DNA of 24,649 nt from assembly GCA_900770025.1 (NCBI GenBank), contig CAAGIW010000066.1, forward strand, positions 1 through 24,649, in the 5' to 3' direction. Both the position numbers and the translations under genes were made by a program. The stretch comes from an uncultured Prevotella sp. (GTDB lineage: Bacteria; Bacteroidota; Bacteroidia; Bacteroidales; Bacteroidaceae). How positions within the stretch are numbered: the first letter of the stretch is position 1; each line of letters begins with the position of its first letter. Positions 24,115-24,649 of the stretch are shown one piece after another. Below the pieces are notes generated by a model. That model saw nothing but the letters and a program-made list of their open reading frames with translations, had not been told where the DNA came from and made no database searches.

Positions 24115-24314
24115 ACGAATGAGATTCAGAACATATCCATTTAGGAAAAATCGAAACCATCGCACTTATCACAACCTTACTCTTTTTACTGCTGTAAAAA
24201 ATTCCAGCGATAATTGCGTGTTTCAGTGAAAGTGATTAACTTTGCAAAGGAAGGATGCCACCATCCTGCCGCAGAAGCGAAGACAGAAGACATACAACCA
24301 AACTCTGGAACGAC
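24115..24314 (+). other. Intergenic region before the final gene
   Basis: About 200 bases with no gene, apart from the promoter described separately. An in-frame ATG at 24255 would add 20 residues to the next gene, but it lies close to the predicted transcription start and the added residues look random. Confidence 0.45.
24214..24244 (+). promoter_or_regulatory. Promoter of the Rpn-type nuclease gene
   Basis: TTG (24214-24216), a 20-base spacer and TAACTTTG (24237-24244) match the Bacteroidota promoter pattern. Transcription would begin near 24250, giving a leader of about 65 bases to the ATG at 24315. Confidence 0.5.
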
Positions 24315-24649
24315 ATGGAAGTGAGCAACAAATATATACGATTTGACTGGGCCGTGAAGCGAATGCTTCGCGACAAGGCCAACTTTGCCGTGCTTGAAGG
24401 CTTGATTACCGTGATGACTGGCGAGCAGGTGAAGATAGTGGAGATATTGGAAAGCGAGGGCAATCAGGAGAGTTCGGCCGACAAGTTCAACAGGGTGGAC
24501 ATCAAGGCGAAGAACGACAAGGGCGACATTATCATCGTGGAGGTGCAGCTCACCCGCCAGCTCTACTATCTGCAGAGGATGCTCTACGGCGTGTCGAAGG
24601 CCATCACCGAGCACATCGAGATAGGCAACAAGTATGACAAGGTGAAGAA
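24315..24649 (+). CDS. Rpn-family PD-(D/E)XK nuclease/putative transposase, 5' part only
   Basis: 111 codons are visible before the window ends. The start MEVSNKYIRFDWAVKRML matches the beginning of the Rpn/PDDEXK_2 family, whose members usually open with a KYI-DWAFKRLF-like segment. The nuclease core is seen at VDIKAKNDKGDIIIVEVQ: Asp62, Glu76 and Gln78 form the D-ExQ version of PD-(D/E)XK, followed by QRMLYGVSKAITEHI. Rpn proteins promote recombination and are often annotated as transposases; they are multi-copy in gut Bacteroidota. The gene has its own promoter and is complete as far as it can be read. Confidence 0.85.
   Translation, partial: MEVSNKYIRFDWAVKRMLRDKANFAVLEGLITVMTGEQVKIVEILESEGNQESSADKFNRVDIKAKNDKGDIIIVEVQLTRQLYYLQRMLYGVSKAITEHIEIGNKYDKVK

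Noticed and set aside
24255..24314. Upstream in-frame ATG of the Rpn-type gene
   Set aside because: It is only about 5 bases from the predicted transcription start, and family members begin at the KYI-DWA segment.

Overview
This window looks like the chromosome of a gut or oral Bacteroidota bacterium, most likely Prevotella or Segatella. The evidence is the promoter style (TTTG, about 19-20 bases, then TAnnTTTG, seen upstream of several genes), a BACON-domain lipoprotein, a streptopain/interpain-type C10 protease with a Prevotella-like C-terminal tail, a secreted PL1 pectate lyase with a T9SS-like C-terminal segment, and several families common in this phylum (DUF3990/DUF3791, the AAA-ATPase-like/PD-(D/E)XK family, Rpn-type nucleases). 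The species is inferred and was not checked against any database.

Layout. 1-41: start of a gene leaving the window on the minus strand. 291-2957: secreted pectate lyase (+). 3046-4450: HigB-like toxin overlapping an XRE antitoxin fused to an ImmA/IrrE-type metallopeptidase (-). 4657-8046: C10 cysteine protease and a BACON lipoprotein (-), separated by a perfect 16-bp hairpin. This part is visibly more AT-rich than its flanks. 8047-9014: a long non-coding stretch with a decayed gene tail, a strong minus-strand promoter and a tandem repeat array. 9015-10032: three-gene DUF3791-DUF3990-small-protein operon (-), a candidate ADP-ribosyltransferase-type toxin module. 10115-16845: envelope/glycan genes, namely a GT4 glycosyltransferase (-), a GT87-like membrane glycosyltransferase (+) and two LTA-synthase-like sulfatase-fold transferases (one +, one -) that face each other across a second repeat array. 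17074-24114: an MsbA-type ABC exporter, an AAA-ATPase-like/PD-(D/E)XK protein and three GT2 glycosyltransferases, all +. 24315-end: truncated Rpn/PD-(D/E)XK nuclease (+).

How it fits together. The right two thirds looks like an envelope polysaccharide or glycolipid region: glycosyltransferases, alkaline-phosphatase-fold transferases that could add phosphoglycerol or phosphoethanolamine groups, and a lipid/glycan flippase. Two toxin-antitoxin-like modules and two PD-(D/E)XK proteins of expanded, mobile-looking families are set among them, as is usual for variable regions.

Most unusual observations. (1) Two arrays of 22-bp tandem repeats, about 6 kb apart, share a 15-base constant part and the same left and right borders, but each has its own 7-base core, nearly uniform within the array. 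(2) The DUF3791/DUF3990 operon has a textbook promoter and looks like an uncharacterised toxin-immunity system.
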